This document shows positions 4,829 through 6,138 of a stretch of 6,138 bases of DNA, piece by piece. How positions within the stretch are numbered: the stretch's first letter is position 1; each line of letters starts with the position of its first letter. This DNA comes from DATFMH01 sp035267045 (GTDB taxonomy: Bacteria > Bacteroidota > Rhodothermia > Balneolales > DATFMH01). The stretch lies in NCBI GenBank assembly GCA_035267045.1, contig DATFMH010000201.1:1-6138 (forward strand). Reading direction: 5' to 3'. The translations under genes were made by a program, and so were the position numbers. The notes beneath the pieces were generated by a model. It had not been told where the DNA came from and ran no database searches. It saw nothing but the letters and a program-made list of their open reading frames with translations.

Positions 4829-6138
4829 ATGAAAAAATATATTGTTATCCTGGCTTTTTTTATAACAGGTATTTTACAATGCGGTTTGCTATATGCACAG
4901 TCGAACCTAAATAATTCGGCATTCTTTAACGGTTATTTAAATAACGGCAGCAGAATTCGGACATGGGATAACTATCCTGTAAACCCGGGTACGGCTAATC
5001 AAGGTGCATATCAAATATCCGGTAAAAATATAACACTCGAAGCATGGGTCTATCCAGTTGGTTTTCCTAAAAGCCCGCCTACTGATCCAATTATCCAGCG
5101 TCCATATTATAATGGCCAGGATCCATTTTTCAGCTATTCTTTATTTGTAAAAAATATGGGTGGATATCCACAGGCATGTTTCGGTATATCTAATGGAACC
5201 CCCGGAAGTATGGTGGAAGCGGTTGATCCCGATACGCTTCCGCTATTCAAATGGACTCATATTACGGGTACATATGATGGTTCTAATTTACGTATTTATG
5301 TGAATGGGGTTTTGAAAGGGCAATTCGCAACGAATATCTCTATTAGTGCCAGTGGATTTGGATTGGTTATTGGCCGATTCGGCACAAACCGTTTTCAGGG
5401 GTTAATTGATGAAGTACGGATTTGGAATATTGCTCGTAATAAATCGGATATAACCGGTGACATGAATACTGAATTGTCTGGATCTGAGGCAGGTCTGGCA
5501 GGATACTGGAAAATGAACGCCATAAATACAGAAAATAATGCTCCGGTTATATTGGATCAGACATCCAATCATAATGATCTTGTTGTTGATGGCCAAACTC
5601 CAATTGTACCATTTAGTCCAACAACTTCAATTGGATCACCAAGTTATACATTCAGCCCATCATCAATTAATTATGGTATCGTGGAACAGGGTTCAATCGC
5701 CCAAAGTTCTTTGAGTTTCACGAATAGCAGTAATTATCCCTTATTTGGAAGTTTAAATACACCAAATAGCAATGTTCAAATTAACCAGGGAGCCATTTAC
5801 GTTCCACCAAACTCAACCCAAAACATACCTACTTCAATAATACCACAAATTGGAAATAACATTAGTGATAATTTAAATTTATTGACCAATGCCGGCGATA
5901 CAACCAGTGTTCCTTTTACTGTATCTCCCATAAGCTTAAGACGTTTTAATGCTAATAACATAAGTATGTGGTTGCAAAGGGATGGACGTTTTGCCCGCAA
6001 TCCATTAACCGGAAATGCAGGACTGGAATGGAAAGCCGGGTCTGGGAATACAGCTGTTTTTGCATCCGGTATCTGGATAGGTGCCAAAGTCTCGGGATCC
6101 GTACGTACAGCAGCCGCTGTATATGGAACTGAATTTTC
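4829..6138 (+). CDS. Large exported LamG-domain surface protein (3' partial)
   Basis: The reading frame is open from this ATG to the window's end (436 full codons) with no stop, so the protein is longer. The signal peptide 'KKYIVILAFFITGILQCGLL' is followed by 'YAQ', with cleavage likely after Ala23. Residues about 60-265 form a LamG/concanavalin-like domain (Laminin_G_3 type): 'ITLEAWVYP', 'WTHITGTYDGSNLRIYVNG', 'GLIDEVRIWNIARN' and 'GLAGYWKMN'. Residues about 272-366 look like an Ig-like/ASH-type spacer ('FSPSSINYGIVEQG', 'SSLSFTNSSNYP', Asn/Pro/Ser rich). From about 374 a new module begins with 'NNISMWLQRDGRF', 'GNAGLEWKAGSG' and 'FASGIWIGAKVSGSVRTA', which I recognise from large secreted proteins of Ignavibacteria-like bacteria that usually end in a type IX secretion sorting domain; that end is not in the window. 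Likely role: surface carbohydrate or protein binding (inference). It follows the second lipoprotein by 84 bases. Confidence 0.88.
   Translation, partial: MKKYIVILAFFITGILQCGLLYAQSNLNNSAFFNGYLNNGSRIRTWDNYPVNPGTANQGAYQISGKNITLEAWVYPVGFPKSPPTDPIIQRPYYNGQDPFFSYSLFVKNMGGYPQACFGISNGTPGSMVEAVDPDTLPLFKWTHITGTYDGSNLRIYVNGVLKGQFATNISISASGFGLVIGRFGTNRFQGLIDEVRIWNIARNKSDITGDMNTELSGSEAGLAGYWKMNAINTENNAPVILDQTSNHNDLVVDGQTPIVPFSPTTSIGSPSYTFSPSSINYGIVEQGSIAQSSLSFTNSSNYPLFGSLNTPNSNVQINQGAIYVPPNSTQNIPTSIIPQIGNNISDNLNLLTNAGDTTSVPFTVSPISLRRFNANNISMWLQRDGRFARNPLTGNAGLEWKAGSGNTAVFASGIWIGAKVSGSVRTAAAVYGTEF

Noticed and set aside
5797..6087. 96-codon - strand reading frame opposite the LamG protein gene
   Set aside because: It is antisense to a well-supported exported protein and shows no domain, signal or ribosome-binding site.

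Overview
The window is A+T-rich DNA with all genes on the + strand. It looks like a chromosomal segment from the Bacteroidota/Ignavibacteria side of the FCB group. This rests on three things seen in the translations: a Y_Y_Y-domain sensor kinase of the type that follows a two-component regulator propeller; small exported proteins and lipoproteins with short 'VQAQ'/'LYAQ' or 'LTGC' signal endings; and a large LamG-containing surface protein ending (in the window) with a 'GIWIGAK' module that I associate with Ignavibacteria-type secreted proteins. The assignment is by recognition only.

Layout. (1) 3-1049: the 3' end of a membrane sensor histidine kinase, entering inside its Y_Y_Y domain, followed by one transmembrane helix, a HisKA_3 dimerisation/phosphoacceptor region and an ATPase domain. 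(2) 1107-1736: its probable partner, a NarL/FixJ-type response regulator with an intact receiver and LuxR-type helix-turn-helix. (3) 1737-2134: a gap of almost 400 bases without a gene, holding 'AATCAGT'-type repeats, a 17-base sequence shared (16/17) with the kinase-regulator junction, a perfect 10-bp hairpin and a short A+T-rich inverted repeat. (4) 2135-3112, 3182-3886 and 3890-4744: a lipoprotein, a small exported beta-rich protein (possibly an outer-membrane barrel) and a second lipoprotein, the last two almost touching and probably translationally coupled. (5) 4829-6138: the 5' part of a long exported protein with a LamG domain, an Ig-like spacer and the start of a further domain. It runs off the window.

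How they may work together (inference): the kinase senses an external signal through its periplasmic propeller/Y_Y_Y part and phosphorylates the regulator. The regulator may bind the shared 'ACATA-NN-TATGT' dyad found both at its own promoter region and upstream of the envelope genes. The envelope genes would then supply outer-membrane lipoproteins, a possible barrel and a surface adhesin-like protein. The function of the lipoprotein-barrel-lipoprotein trio is not recognisable from sequence. It is the part most likely to be undescribed, although nothing here proves a new system.
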